Positions 39,530 to 51,232 of a stretch of 64,000 nucleotides of DNA are shown piece after piece; the first letter of the stretch is position 1; each line of letters opens with the position of its first letter. Where the stretch lies: NCBI GenBank assembly GCA_963576475.1, contig OY754980.1, positions 23,357,434-23,421,433 on the forward strand. Reading direction: 5' to 3'. Under the pieces are notes generated by a model. That model made no database searches. It was not told the origin of the DNA and saw nothing but the letters and a program-made list of their open reading frames with translations. The stretch comes from Molanna angustata. Its lineage: Eukaryota; Arthropoda; Insecta; Trichoptera; Molannidae. The position numbers were made by a program, and so were the translations under genes.

Positions 39530-39712
39530 ATATACTCGTATGCTACGAATCCTGTAAGTTGGTGTTTTTTGACTACAAAGTTTGATAAAACCATGATAAA
39601 TGTACATAGACCTGGCCATACAAAATCATATACGCGAATCTTGGCATGAAAGTATGTCGATATGTTAAGAGAAATAATTTTTCTTGAACAAATCGACAGT
39701 TGGACTATTGAT
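39530..39712 (-). repeat. Family A element, terminal fragment
   Basis: AAGTTGGTGTTTTTTGACT...ATATGTTAAGAGAAATAATTTTTCTTGAAC...TCGACAGTTGGA corresponds to 4265-4392. Confidence 0.65.
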
Positions 39713-39814
39713 CTCAAAAATAATGATTTGCATTTATCCATTACACCCTCGTTCAGTGAAACCATGAAAAATAATAAAAATAATGGGAATTTATAAATCG
39801 ACGTTTGATGCAAG

Positions 39815-40296
39815 ATAAATCCAAGGGCGCTTTAACTTGTTTGTTGGCTCTACGAAACAATGCAGTCTTAAGAAGTCTATCAAATGTGTCAATGCTTTGA
39901 GTTCCAATTATGTCAATGGGAAATTTATTCCACTTTTAATAGCTCGTTCACTCTGAAATTGCGATTGATAGTAAGCCGCCTTATTAACTGTCCAATTCTT
40001 TTAAAGAGCTGGTACTCCGTTATCCAGATGATCTCAATGTAAGCTGTCTTCCTGATGGAACATTCTTTTGACACAGTTATTGAATGTACTGTGGAGCCAA
40101 ATCGTTCAGAGCCTTAAACGCCATCTGGTATATCTTAGAGTCTACTCGTTTTGGACATTTCAACTAGTGTTAGTCTTACGTCAAATATTTTAATAACCTC
40201 GCAGCTGCGTTGAAAACTATTTGTAATCTATCTAGCTGATACTTGGGCAAACCCGCGTTAATAGCATTACAGTAATCAAGCCTTGACACAATAAAT
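39815..40296 (-). pseudogene. Old CR1-type LINE 3' fragment
   Basis: On the - strand it aligns by eye with 9590-10100 of the CR1 element: ...CTTGATTACTGTAATGC, GCCCAAGTATCAGCTAGATAG, CCTTAAAACGACTTGG-like blocks, CATTGACACATTTGATAGAC and GAGCCAACAAACAAG. Many substitutions and gaps; no usable frame. Confidence 0.7.
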
Positions 40297-41248
40297 AATA
40301 TTGATAAAAAAATGTAAACTCATGGCATTTAATATTTTAAATTATACCTTGTTGATTATAATTGCTATGTGATTATATCACATAACTATTACATTATATG
40401 TTTCAACTTTCTTTGATCAATGGGAGAATTTACATAATTCAATAAACACATTTAAGCTTTTGCCTTACCTTGTCCAACAGTCGGAACGTATTTCACCTCA
40501 GCCTTACAAATCAGTAACTTTTTACTCATTACCCTAATGTTATGCGTAACTTAACACGATGTCGGGGAAAAAATGTCTGTAAGTAAGGTTGGTAAATATG
40601 CCGAGGCATGGGGTGCAGAGGGTTGAATGTACCGAAGCGGTCAACTTGATTATGCTTTTATTTCTTAGGGGTATCGAAACGGTGGGGGCGGTTGATCAAA
40701 GGTATCCACTTGTTGGTTCCTACTTGCTCACACGAGGGTTGAATTAGACTCGGAGGTATGTTGTTATACAGCCGGGGGTGACTGTGTACAAATGAGTCCG
40801 AAATTGAGGTCCGCCGCAATGTTTGTACGTTAATACTGATTATCTACGACTGCGCTTAACGAAAACCACCAATCACTAGATGGTGTATACCTACACATAA
40901 TATTAACATACAATCACGCCACGTCTATAAAGATGTTGGCTCAGAGCAAGTTTACCTTCTCTCACAATATTAAACAACTAATTTCATCAATTAAACTTGA
41001 ATGTCCAAGCAAAAAGTTTGAGTGCAGTTATGCAGAAAGCAGCCAACCCACAAGTAGGTATAAAATGAGTTATGATATGCAACGAATAGAGAACTGTCTA
41101 ATCAATGGTCTCTGAAAACCAATCAAATAATTTTTCATTCAAAAAGTTTCTTAAAATGGCGTTCAAAGAACAGTAGATTGCCGCTTGTATCGACATATAT
41201 TCTGCAGAAAATAGACAAAGTGTTCTAACCTACTACATAATTAAAAAT
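40297..41248. other. Unassigned low-repeat DNA
   Basis: GC is slightly higher around 40560-40860. A 60-codon ORF at 40933-41115 has no motif. No repeat partner noticed. Confidence 0.35.
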
Positions 41249-42360
41249 GTTTTTTTTTTATTTTTATTTATTTGGAACATAAGAAATAATATACAAGGTA
41301 CACATCAAAGTTTAACAATACAATATTTTTATAAAAAGAAGATACTTAAGAACTAGATGCGGAATGTAAACTGCTTCACTAGGTTAAAAACCTGTTCTAA
41401 AGCAGCTTATAATTATATAGGTATATTGTTTAGGTGTGCGTGTGTGTCATTGTATGTTAACGTAGAGTTGTTTATTTATCACTGTCTTGTCTGTTTTTTT
41501 ACCCACTTCTTTAATCCACATTTAAAGCTGTTTATATTTGTAGTTTTCTTCAATTCAATTGGAAGCAAATTGAAAATTTTTATTCCAAGGAAATGAAAAT
41601 TTCTTTGTCCATAAGTCGACTTGGTTCTCGGTATCTGTATATTTGCTAGTCTAGTTTGTCAAGTCTGACGTGTAGTTTGGGTCGATTGAAAGTCGTTAAG
41701 GTGTGAATAGATATAAGTGCAAATGTTTTTAGCATATAACTGTGGTATGTCTAGTATGTCAAGTTTTTTGAATAGTTCGGCTGAGGGTGTGCGAATAGGT
41801 ACATTAAATATTATTTTCAAAACGGATTTTTGGGCTTTAACTATTGGATCTATATTTGTTTTGTAAGTGCCACCCCACCCTATAATACCATATTCTACTA
41901 TTGATTGGTAAAGTGAATAGTACATTAATTTAATGTCAGATTTTGGTACAACATATCTGATGGAGCGAAAAATGAAATTATTTTTTTTTAATTTCATGCT
42001 TAAAATTGAGATATGGGGTTTCCATTTTAAACATTGGTCAATTGTTATTCCCAAGTATTTCGTTTGTCTAGTTTTTTTTATTTCAGTACATATACAGTTA
42101 CTTTGTTGGTCTTTGCAGTCATGAATTTTCAGTGGTCTATTTTCATTTGGTTGTCCCTGGTCCGTTTTTGTAAAAGTTATGTATACTGTTTTGTCATTGT
42201 TTAATGTAAGTGTGTTACAGTTTAGCCAGTTTTTTATAAGATGCATCCCACTTTCTGCTTTTTTGTAAGTAGATTCCCAGTTTTTATCGCTAAATAACAT
42301 AATAGTCCACACTAACTGAGATATGACCACTTTTTCTTCTAAGTGAATTTTTAAATCCAT
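41249..42360 (-). pseudogene. 5'-truncated non-LTR reverse transcriptase
   Basis: On the - strand the frame from 42360 reads KNWLNCNTLTLNNDKT, QTKYLGITIDQCLKWKPHI, SIVEYGIIGWGGTYKTNID and AQKSVLKIIFNVP, the thumb and C-terminal part of a jockey/Daphne-like RT. The catalytic YADD region upstream is lost. A TGA at 41659-41661 (…RQT stop QTRL) interrupts a frame that otherwise continues to PRTKSTYGQRNFHFLGIKIF, NLLPIELKKTTNINSF and ends near 41478. A 3' UTR leads to a poly-A run (poly-T at 41250-41258 on +). Confidence 0.78.
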
Positions 42361-42654
42361 TTAATAATATCCTAGGGTTTACATTGCTTCATATATTGGA
42401 TATGTGTAAAATAATTGATATTTGACTAAAATAAACAATACTTTGTTATAATATTTTCAAGATATTAGCGATTTTATAGCAAAACCTGTTTCTGCAATAA
42501 TGATATTTTGAGTATTTGTGTTATGCAGAAACCAGCCAGTCCTCCAAAATGTTTTGGCACCTAGTATCTAAACATTTTACCAAGCGAAATATAGTATTTT
42601 TATGAAAATACATACGAGAGGCATTTACTTATTACGTCCATACTTTATAAACAC
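42361..42654. other. Short unassigned spacer
   Basis: AT-rich; GCAGAAACCAGCCAGTCC at 42525 recurs inverted as GGACTGGCTGGTTTCTGC at 43023-43040, so 42525-43040 is bounded by an 18-bp inverted repeat. Confidence 0.55.
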
Positions 42655-43040
42655 AATCACGCCATGTCTCTTAGGGGGTAGGCAGACTGAACAGTGAACC
42701 ACATTATTCTTTATTGACAAAACAACCATCTATTCGTTCACACTCATGCCCCACATTATACACATTCGTCTGTAATTCGGGCTATAAACGTTCCCGTGGG
42801 AAGAAAATATACAAAGCTGAAAGAAACAGAGTGAGAAAATGGGGTCGACTGAGAAGGTATTAACAATTTCATATGTGATTGATTTTTGGAAAGGGCAAGT
42901 TGCAAGAGTCGGTTGAAAGAGAGTGCCTAATGGTAAAAAAAACCGTCGTTTTGCACTTGCTGTACATGAATAAAAAAAATAATAAATATATCAAATAAAA
43001 TGTATACTATTATAGCAATTAAGTGGACTGGCTGGTTTCT
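42525..43040. mobile_element. Possible TIR element, about 516 bp
   Basis: TATGCAGAAACCAGCCAGTCC (from 42522) is inverted at GGACTGGCTGGTTTCTGCATA (to 43043). It encloses a LINE X tail. No transposase; superfamily unknown. Confidence 0.55.
42655..42775 (-). pseudogene. LINE family X C-terminal remnant
   Basis: On the - strand ...TVQSAYPLRDMA and stop, with the GACATGGCGTGATTGTG 3' tail. Same end as at 3000-3070 and 56040-56165; strongly decayed. Confidence 0.5.
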
Positions 43041-43043
43041 GCA

Positions 43044-43502
43044 TAACGATGTCTAAAGAGACACATACAATATCAATATGATGTTAATCACTCAATTTTC
43101 ATATTAAATATGCAATTTATTTCACATTGATATAACAGACCATATTTTTTTTTCATAACACAAATCTCCGCACATACATACTTTTTATACAAAATAGTTT
43201 ATAAGGTATTAACAATTTCATATGTGATTTCATAATAGATTGTCCTGTAAATTAGGGTTAATAATTATAATAAATGGATAATTCATATAGCCCGATTTTT
43301 GTGTTTTCACCTCAAGAGCGCTTAATAATTATACCAGGAGAAAAAAAAAATAAAAATCAACCTAGGTAATAATAATCACTTAATCACTATATGAGTTTTT
43401 AAAAAATAGGGTTGGCGCCCAATTAAAAAAATTTTAGATTTTGTCAAGTAAATAAGGAATTGTAATACTTCTCAAATATTGTACCATTTCTGTTTATATG
43501 TA
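43044..43502. other. No gene recognised
   Basis: AT-rich. GGTATTAACAATTTCATATG at 42857 recurs at 43205, a short direct repeat. Confidence 0.4.
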
Positions 43503-43870
43503 TAAACCAGGGGCGTGCCTAGAGCCTTCAGACTACGCAAAGTCTGAAAGGATATTGGGAAATGTCGAATATTTTTTAGTATATGTTTATCGTTGTTCAT
43601 TTTAGTGGCCATGAATAATATTTTTCAATCACATACCGAAATAATATTTAGATTTTGTGGCCATGAAAAGGAATGTACCTCCGATTCAGTTTCCAATTTC
43701 GTCATATGGTTGTAATAAAACAATAAAAAAATATATAAGGTTATTAACTAGTAATAAGTTATTTTTTTATGACAGTTTTCGAAACAATGACTGTATATTA
43801 TTTTAATGAATTTTTATACATGTTATTATATTTACAGGCAAGCCAAGGTTTTCGGCTTCTATATGTTATT
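43503..43870. repeat. Repeat family C, copy 2
   Basis: CAGGGGCGTGCCTAGAGCC start, then blocks shared with 17985-18530. No frame is open. The start resembles hAT termini. Confidence 0.5.
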
Positions 43871-44864
43871 TCGCTATTGGTATATACCTACCTATCATAT
43901 CACTTGTAATTCTCAATAATTTCTATTGTGTTTCCATTTGTTACTGATATTGTATTTTGTTTTTTTTTAATTTTGTTTATCTTTTATATGTATTACTTTT
44001 ATATATTTAACATCATGCTGTGTAACCACTTTATGTTTATTCATAAAAGGCGTAAAACCGTATAAATAAATAAATAAACAACGCAATATCAGCAACACAT
44101 TCATCATCTCTGTTGAGGTATGATAATAAAATCTAAATAGTTATGTCATGAGTACAGAATTGTAAGGAATAACAAATGTCTTCGACCCCTTTTCGCTGTG
44201 ATATCTTTTCAGTAAATGTTTCATTACAATACGTAAAATAATTTTCTTATATATAAAATATGGGGCACTTGAATTTGTATTCATCTTGTGTATGGTATAC
44301 GTAGCTAACAGTATCCCAAGTTACAAGAATAACGGTACATAACTGGGTAAGGAAATAGTGCGCAGGTCATAACTAGAGCGGGAGAGAAATATGTCCCCTC
44401 ACCGCTCGGACGCTGTGAGAAAACGATGAAAAGCACGTGAAGGTTTTGCCGAGAGAGGAAAAGGGATGGTTATACGTCACTAGACTACCATCTCTTATAC
44501 GTTTAGAAAATATTGAACCGTCTATGCTATACTAACAATTTTATGATAACAACTTGTATTTAAAAAATATATTTGTTTAAAATATATATATTCAGAAAGA
44601 ATCCAAAAGAAGCAATACATAGCAATTGTTGAAATAAGATACAATATTAATGCATGACAGTTTTACATAAGGTACCGAATACACTAAATAAATGTTCTTT
44701 TTCTATATTATGTAGGTAAATGACAGTTTTCTTAATAAAATTTGCCTTTAATTTTATAATATAATAGATATATTTTTATTTCAAAATAGAACAAAATAAC
44801 TTTATATTAAATTGATAGGTATTTTAAATTCATTGAAAATAATATGCATAAACTACAGATTCAT
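43871..44864. other. Unassigned; possible retroposon tail at 44070
   Basis: An (AATA)n-type tail at 44068-44080 suggests a SINE or LINE 3' end, body not recognised. A less AT-rich patch at 44340-44480 has no coding signal. Confidence 0.35.
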
Positions 44865-44985
44865 TGAAATAAATAATAATAATATGGAACACTTCCTTGT
44901 TCCTTGCGCAAGTGGCGAGTTCTATTGCCGTATGGCAATTTAGCGTGAATTTGTAATAATTACATAAGTCAAAAGGATCTTCTAT
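44865..44985 (-). mobile_element. SINE family 4, 3' fragment
   Basis: On the - strand AACTCGCCACTTGCGCAAGG...AAGTGTTCCATATTATTATT matches the 3' half of 60715-60897. Confidence 0.55.
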
Positions 44986-45239
44986 GTTCATGTTAAATAA
45001 AGGAACAAATGAAAGATCTACTCAAGTAGCACTTTAATGATACACATAGCTTAATTCAAATTATATAAAAACTTAAAAAATATATTTAACCGAAATTTTG
45101 TAACAGAAAGTATTTATACAATTTGAAAGTAATCTTATTATTTTTCTGAATAAAAAAATATGCATACAGATATTTAAAAAAATAAATTACAAAAAAAAAT
45201 CGACATGAGTTTAAATATCGAAAAGTTGAGCATAGACGT
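44986..45239. other. AT-rich spacer
   Basis: No feature recognised. Confidence 0.4.
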
Positions 45240-45749
45240 CTCCGGTAGTTTAAACTACGGTTATTTCGCTCCATCCCGGGTAGAGAATTGACGCGGATAA
45301 CATCCCCGAGTCCAGTGTTGCTTCGTACGCCGCGTCGTCAGTATCCAGGGCGTCGCGACGCCTCTACGCACGCTGCTACGGTCGGACACGCGTATCTCTA
45401 CGGCGATCTCGTTGTACCGCGCTGCGAGCTTCGGAAAGCTATTTCGAGTTTGAAACAAACGAATTCGTGTGAAATTCATTGTTCTCAGTCGATATGTAAC
45501 ATAATTGTGAGATGTCGTCACATATTTCGCATTTTGTTCACAAAAATGATACCGGATATTCACTTTGTTAATGTGAATATTAAGTGACGTATGCTTAATG
45601 AAGTGAATCTGTCATATATATTATAGTATATTATATACATGTTTTCTCGTACATATTCGGTTTGTCAAGTATTGCGAGTACGTGCTTTTCTAATTTAAGT
45701 GATTTCAAAAGCGTGTTAAGTGTTGTGTTTTCAAAAATAGTGTCAAGTG
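45240..45749 (+). promoter_or_regulatory. CpG-rich candidate promoter and 5' UTR
   Basis: Bases about 45250-45440 are strikingly rich in CG dinucleotides (GCGTCGTCAG, GGCGTCGCGACGCC, CGGTCGGACACGCG) inside very AT-rich surroundings. TTCTCAGTCG near 45479 could be an insect initiator (TCAGT). A non-repetitive segment leads to the ATG at 45750. Overlapping ORFs on both strands here look like by-products of base composition. Assignment as promoter is inference. Confidence 0.4.
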
Positions 45750-45791
45750 ATGGATAATTTTAGAGGAAATTATTCTTCAAATAAATGTCAG
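45750..45791 (+). CDS. Candidate first coding exon of an unknown host gene
   Basis: ATG in the context AAGTGATGG opens a 14-codon frame, MDNFRGNYSSNKCQ, ending exactly at CAG followed by GTACAC, a plausible splice donor in phase 0. Upstream lies the CpG-rich region. The downstream exon was not identified; a T-rich acceptor ending at 63877 is in the right phase but would add only twelve codons before a stop. Protein unrecognised. This rests on start context, donor and neighbourhood only. Confidence 0.33.
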
Positions 45792-47369
45792 GTACACATT
45801 GAAAACTAAATAAAATTTTGTATATAAAGATACATAAAACCAATAATTAATAACCATAATACTATTCAATATTCCCTGTTAATATGTCACTGGAAGAGTG
45901 GATTATTGAATGGGGAAGATAATGAAAAAATATTACGATTTCTTATCACACGTATTTTTGCGTACGTGAGGGTTAAAAATATATTGTTTTTCACCAAAGT
46001 ATACAGAAAATATTCAAAATTTAAAAAACAAACTTTAAAAAGTTACTTGTTTCTGTATCAATATGGCCAACACGACAAATAGTTAAAATATAATATATCG
46101 TTTGGTATTTTTCAAGCGTGTTTGATTACACCAAAGAAATTTAATCGGAGTTTTTACGAAAACTGTCGTATTTAAACCGAAGTAAGATTATCCTAATTAA
46201 TATATTTACTTTAAATTATCTAACTTCATTGATAAAGAAAGAAGGTAAAACACTTATCTAGATTAAACTCAAATAAACGGTTTCGTTGAATTAAACTGTT
46301 TGCTGGGTGAATATAAAATTACTTTTCAATGAAACAGATAGAAGTTTTTATATTATTGACATTGACTTTATAAAGATGATAATCAATAGAAGATTCAAAT
46401 CAACAAAAACTGACAATTATAATGTATTTTCGTTAACACTGCAAATGTTCATGATAACTATTTAACTTATTTATAGAAATATAAGTATGTATATACACAA
46501 ACAGCACAGTTTTATTCCATAGACAAGTACAATTTTTTTAATCAACAAACTGTTAATATATCTGAAGGTTTTAAAAGCATACATTTTTTTTACTTAAACA
46601 TATGATACTGAAGATTCTTTGTTGAAGTATTTTTACTGTTCATTTCTTTAAAATTTAATAATTTATTGATATTTGTATATTAATTTCAGTCAAATATTTA
46701 TTTAAAACCCACAAAAGATGAAATTTAAAGTAAATTGATAAATATGATGGCATTGTTGGTTGCTTAGCTCGGTTCCAGGTCGCTTCCAAAAATCAGGTCG
46801 CTTTGTTGTTGGCTAGTTAGGGTTGATTTGTACGTTTCCTATGGTTCGAATATAATTTTGATTTATGATAGCACTGCTTTATTTGCCTCCCAAATGTTTT
46901 GCAATGACTTGAGGCTATAATACACGAAAATGTTTTCTTGAAGATCAAAATTCTATAGCAACATTTGCCTTTTATATCACGCAGCCTCCCTCCCAATACA
47001 TTAATTCTAGCCATGCTTTGGTTATTTATAGCCAAATAATTAACTTTCGTTAGATCTTTGTTGTTTTGCTGAGGATGATTGGTTCTTTATCCGTTACTCA
47101 AAAATCAAACCAAAGTTCTATGATTATTTTATGGGTGGGCTGGTGGTAGACTTCAAACAAATCCGGCAATCATGTCTTATTTTAGGTTAAAAAAATATTC
47201 ATGAATATGTTCGTTGGATCTCTTTGATGGTTTGTTTCTCGAAGAGTAATTATTAAATTCATGTTTTATTTTTAACGTTTACGGCTTTTCCTGCATCTTT
47301 GGAAACTGTAGACTGTATATGTTTGATGTTTGTGTAGCATAATTTTTACCACGGAAAACTGTTAGAAAT
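45792..47369. other. Unassigned, possibly intronic
   Basis: AT-rich. A patch at 46740-47160 is less AT-rich but reads as no known protein. Confidence 0.35.
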
Positions 47370-47810
47370 CAAAAGTTTAATAAATTGATAATGAACTGAA
47401 CTTCTCTGTGCCTATAATGAAAACCTCGTTTGGACAGAGACGTTTTGGAGTCATTGTTGTTCCTATAACATTTAATAAGCTCGACAATAAAATTAAGCAA
47501 ATCGAAAATAGTCATGCTTTTAAAACTAAAATAAAAGAATGGCTCTTAATATCAGGCAGACACTATGCAGAGGAAATTTTTCACCAATACCTTTCGACCC
47601 CATAATTTGCTTTAATTATATTAGTGCAATTTTTTTATATTATGTTTTTCTTTGTAAATTTTTTTTTTTGTTGCCATTATTGTTTGTGATATTATCACTG
47701 TCTCGAGATGCATTGGCCCCGGCACAGTTTTTTTGCCTAGTGGGGCATTGTAGATTCAATAATAATTGTTGTAATGTCATCAATGTTTGTGTGAATAAAT
47801 AAATAAATAT
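47370..47810 (+). pseudogene. LINE C-terminal remnant
   Basis: The frame 47408-47605 reads TSFGQRRFGVIVVPITFNKL and IENSHAFKTKIKEWLL, the common end of jockey/Daphne-like RTs, comparable with the end of the element at 41249-42360. A 3' UTR with an AATAAATAAATAA tail ends at about 47810. Confidence 0.65.
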
Positions 47811-48176
47811 GTCTCTTTCAAGGTATCTGTCGGGGAGTTTCCAACAAAGTGTCTTCCGTAGTGAATATTATATAAAAAATATCACCGTTTAAAGGTACTA
47901 TTAATCTTCATACTATATAACTGATGTGTTAAGTAGCAATTTTTAACACTTTATAGACAATTATTCAGGGCTCATATTACCCAATCGTTGTTACCTGCTG
48001 TGGTATCATTTTACAGAAAAAAATCTGCCTTCATGCTATGACTTAAGTAAAAGTTTCACTTCGTATGGGCAACTATACAAAATTAAGTCTAAAATCGCGG
48101 GTTTTTACACTATACACTGAAAAAATATTATGACAAGCGAACTGGCCAACTGCGTTTTATCCAAACCTTTGTTATC
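47811..48176. other. No gene recognised
   Basis: AT-rich, no repeat partner noticed. Confidence 0.35.
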
Positions 48177-48403
48177 GTCGGTCTTCGTGGCTCAGTTGGT
48201 TGGGTATCTGACTGCTGATCCAAATGTCTCGGGTTCAATTCCCGGTGGAGACACAGTTTTTAATTGTGTCTTCAGTCTGGATCTGTGAGACGATTAATGT
48301 CGCAAATCTCCAGGATATGGCAACTTGTTTTTGGGTGCGTGTTTAATAAATATTTGACATAGTTCCTGTCAGTTGCCCGAGAATCAATAATAAATAAATA
48401 AAT
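48177..48403 (+). mobile_element. tRNA-derived SINE family 1, copy 2
   Basis: Head with A box (TGGCTCAGTTGG) and B box (GGTTCAATTCC), body containing ATATGGCAACTTGT and AGTTCCTGTCAGTTGCCCGAG, and an AATAAATAAATAA tail. Collinear with the inverse of 15118-15338. Confidence 0.8.
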
Positions 48404-48769
48404 GTAATAAACAAAAACTTATCTATTTATAACTGTACTGATTGATTATGTGCACAAAACATTTTGTTGCACAAAACCAAACGTTTTGTAGCCACTAAAA
48501 TTCGGTTAATTTTAACATGAAATTTTGTTACTATTAACAAAAAAAAAATAGTGTTGAAGCGAAATAAACAATTTTCTGATAAACTCGAAGCTAAGAGTAT
48601 TGACACATTCAGAAAATTACGTTACTTAATTGTTTCGTTGAGCCAATATGAAGCAATAGCGCACTTGAAATGATCGTGAGGCAGAAATGTTTAAATTTCA
48701 TCGATGCATTTATTTTGTCAATGTTGACGACACTTTACGTATTGTTAAAATTCTTATAGGGGTTTAATA
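48404..48769. other. Spacer with CR1 3' fragment at 48590-48690
   Basis: TATTGACACATTCAGAAAATTAC, GTTGAGCCAATATGAAGC and GCGCACTTGAAATGATCGTG match the CR1 3' end near 10020-10100. Confidence 0.6.
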
Positions 48770-49250
48770 AAATCAATTTTCAAAATATCGGTAAACGTCG
48801 AAACACCCAACTAGATAAATAAATTTTGTTTAAAAATATATATGCATTTTAGTAGTAGGTACATCTCAAACTTTTTTTAACAATTTTGTATAAATTGACC
48901 AAAGACCTTATAATAATGTATATTCATATAAGGTCTTTGAAATTGACTTAGTGACGACATCGTTTCAACCAATTTGTATGACAGTATACACTACACAATA
49001 TCTACGGGGACTCTCAATAGTTTGATACCTTATCTCCAAACTTACATACAAACCAACAAACTGTTTTCATATTCTGGATAGGAAAAGAGGACTGACCTCC
49101 ATACTATCCTATCCTGACATAAAAACCTACATGTTGTGTATAGAAAAAAAAATATCTTAAAATATTTAATATTTTTACGTCTTTGGTGGGTCTTCTTCAA
49201 TTATACTTACTATCGCCATCGAGAGTTGGAACTCATGTGTTACATGCGAT
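48770..49250 (+). repeat. Family A element, right-end fragment
   Basis: CGAAACACCCAACTAGATAA, GACGACATCGTTTCA, TCTCCAAACTTACATA, CTATCGCCATCGAGAGTTGGA and CTCATGTGTTACATGC correspond to 30460-30890. Confidence 0.65.
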
Positions 49251-49798
49251 ATATCGTCTCACATAGTTCAGCAATGAGGGACCCTTTTTTGGTGAAACGA
49301 GACTGGTGTCTGTGGATACACGGACGTATCGTGGGTAATGAACACCGGTCTCTTGTCACTTCACTTACTATGGGATATGCGGTGATGGAATCTATGAACA
49401 AAATCTTGAAATATACATAAGTGATACTAGATGGAAAATATGTACCTATATTTTGTTGTTTCAAAGACTTCGCTGTGAGCTGATACAAAATATCTTAGAT
49501 TAGTGAAGTCATCCTTTAAATTGGGGATAAATAATGCGATTGGAATGATAATCTTATACCCTTGAATTTATCAAGATCGACTTCACGCCACTTATATGCC
49601 TCCTCTATATCATAGGGACTTAGTTTACCCTATCTCACTTTGGACAAAACTTATGCATGTCACAAGATAACCAATATTGTGTTCCTAGGGGTAAAAAATG
49701 CCTAAATGTGTGAAAGAAGAGGTTTCCTATGCAGAGATAAAAGATTTTTCCTAGGTTGATTACTCAATACACATGTATAAAGGTTTTGGAACGTATAT
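49251..49798. other. Unassigned with a repeated segment
   Basis: 49287-49392 resembles 15885-16010 (CGAGACTGGTGTCTGTGGATAC...GGGATATGCGGTGATGG). Otherwise no feature. Confidence 0.4.
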
Positions 49799-49841
49799 TT
49801 TTTTAAAAATGAATATGTACTTGTAAACAAGTAGATATACA

Positions 49842-51053
49842 TTAGGCTGGGCCGTCCATGTATGAAGAATTTTATTTTTTGACATATCTTAGCGAAAAGG
49901 ATCTCAAAAGTTGCGCATAAATATTTAGATTGTAACTGCATTTTTAATTTTTCGATTCAATAGTATTTTTAGCCCTCTACTGATACTTGAAACTGGGTCT
50001 TGTAGTATGTTTTGAGAAAATATAAATTATTTTGGATGTTTGAAATTTCTTCATTTTTCCGAACTAAATAATATTCGTTGTATTGCGGGAAGAGAATTTT
50101 ATTATTAACAACATACATCCGATCAAATTGACTATTACAGTGCGGATGACAGGTCTCCCGAAACTAACCTAACCAATATTTAGTCCCTTTCAAATCAACA
50201 ATTGGCGAGCGACACACTAGAAAAACACGTACTAATGCACTTAAAATTAAATATTTATTATATCTACTGCATTCTACGTATAGCAACGAACATAAATAAA
50301 TATTTTTATATGATTCAACTTGAAGAAGAAAATTTTAAAAAATGACGATTTTGAAAACTTTGACTTCTGGTAGAGGGCCAAAAGTTTTATTTATTTTTAT
50401 TTATTTATTCATGTCTGACAAATATTGATACACTTATATTTCATATTATTATTAACATATACATATATTATACAGTGATGCAGAAAGCAGTGTCATTAAG
50501 GTGTTTTAATCACCATCAAACTAGGCAAAGCCTGTGTCATGATGGCTATTTCTTTCGCATAAAATTATGAATAGGTACAGTATAAGCATACACATATTAA
50601 CACAATACAATTATATAAAAATATAAAAAAAAATGACATAAATACTATAAAATATAATGGCTTTTTTACAATCATAAAATATTAAAAAAAAAATAAAAAA
50701 TATTTGAAAAAAAGAAATAAATACATAATTATGGCAAAAATGATAAAAACATGATGGCTATTTCTTTCGTATAAAATTATGAATACAATATAAACATACA
50801 CATATTAACACAATAAAATAATATAAAATATTAAAAAGATGACTAAAATGATTGTTAAAATAGTATAAAACATAATCGCTACAATTATTTAAAATTATTA
50901 AAAAGATGATGGAAAAAATGATAAAAACAGTTGTAATGTAGTAATGAATATTTATTTTATTATTTTTTAGATAAACAGTAGGTACCCAAATAAGCAACTT
51001 TTAAGACCCCTTTTATATGTGTATTTGAAAAAAAATTGTACGGCCCAGCCTAA
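49842..51053. mobile_element. 1.2-kb TIR element with 6-bp target duplication
   Basis: Ends TTAGGCTGGGCCGTCCATG and inverted GTACGGCCCAGCCTAA, flanked by TATACA at 49836-49841 and 51054-51059. No transposase-like frame. It contains a duplicated segment at 50541-50636 and 50752-50840. Superfamily not assigned. Confidence 0.7.
50541..50840. repeat. Direct duplication inside the 1.2-kb TIR element
   Basis: GATGGCTATTTCTTTCGCAT and the following 75-80 bp recur 211 bp further on with small gaps. Confidence 0.75.
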
Positions 51054-51232
51054 TATACATCCTCATACATTCCCTAAAATAAGCATAAATGCTTGTGCTA
51101 TAGGTGAACGAAATAGGTCTTGGCAGGATATGAACTCGCGAACACTGGATTACTAACCCATCGCGCTTTCCACTCTCCCACCACCCATCTTAATTGTACG
51201 TCAAATTTGTATCGTTTATGAAAATGGATCGA

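Larger units (their letters stand above)
49799..51193 (-). mobile_element. SINE family 2 copy split by a TIR element
   Basis: The SINE 3' part (GTACTTG...GTAGATATACA) lies left of 49841, and the body and tRNA-like head (CATTCCCTAAAATAAGC...GATATGAACTCGCGAACACT...CCACCCATCTTA) lie at 51054-51193. Together they match 55596-55757. Confidence 0.65.

Noticed and set aside
45261..45587. Two long ORFs on opposite strands
   Set aside because: Opposed open frames in a CpG-rich segment are expected by composition; the region fits a promoter or 5' UTR better and no motif is visible.
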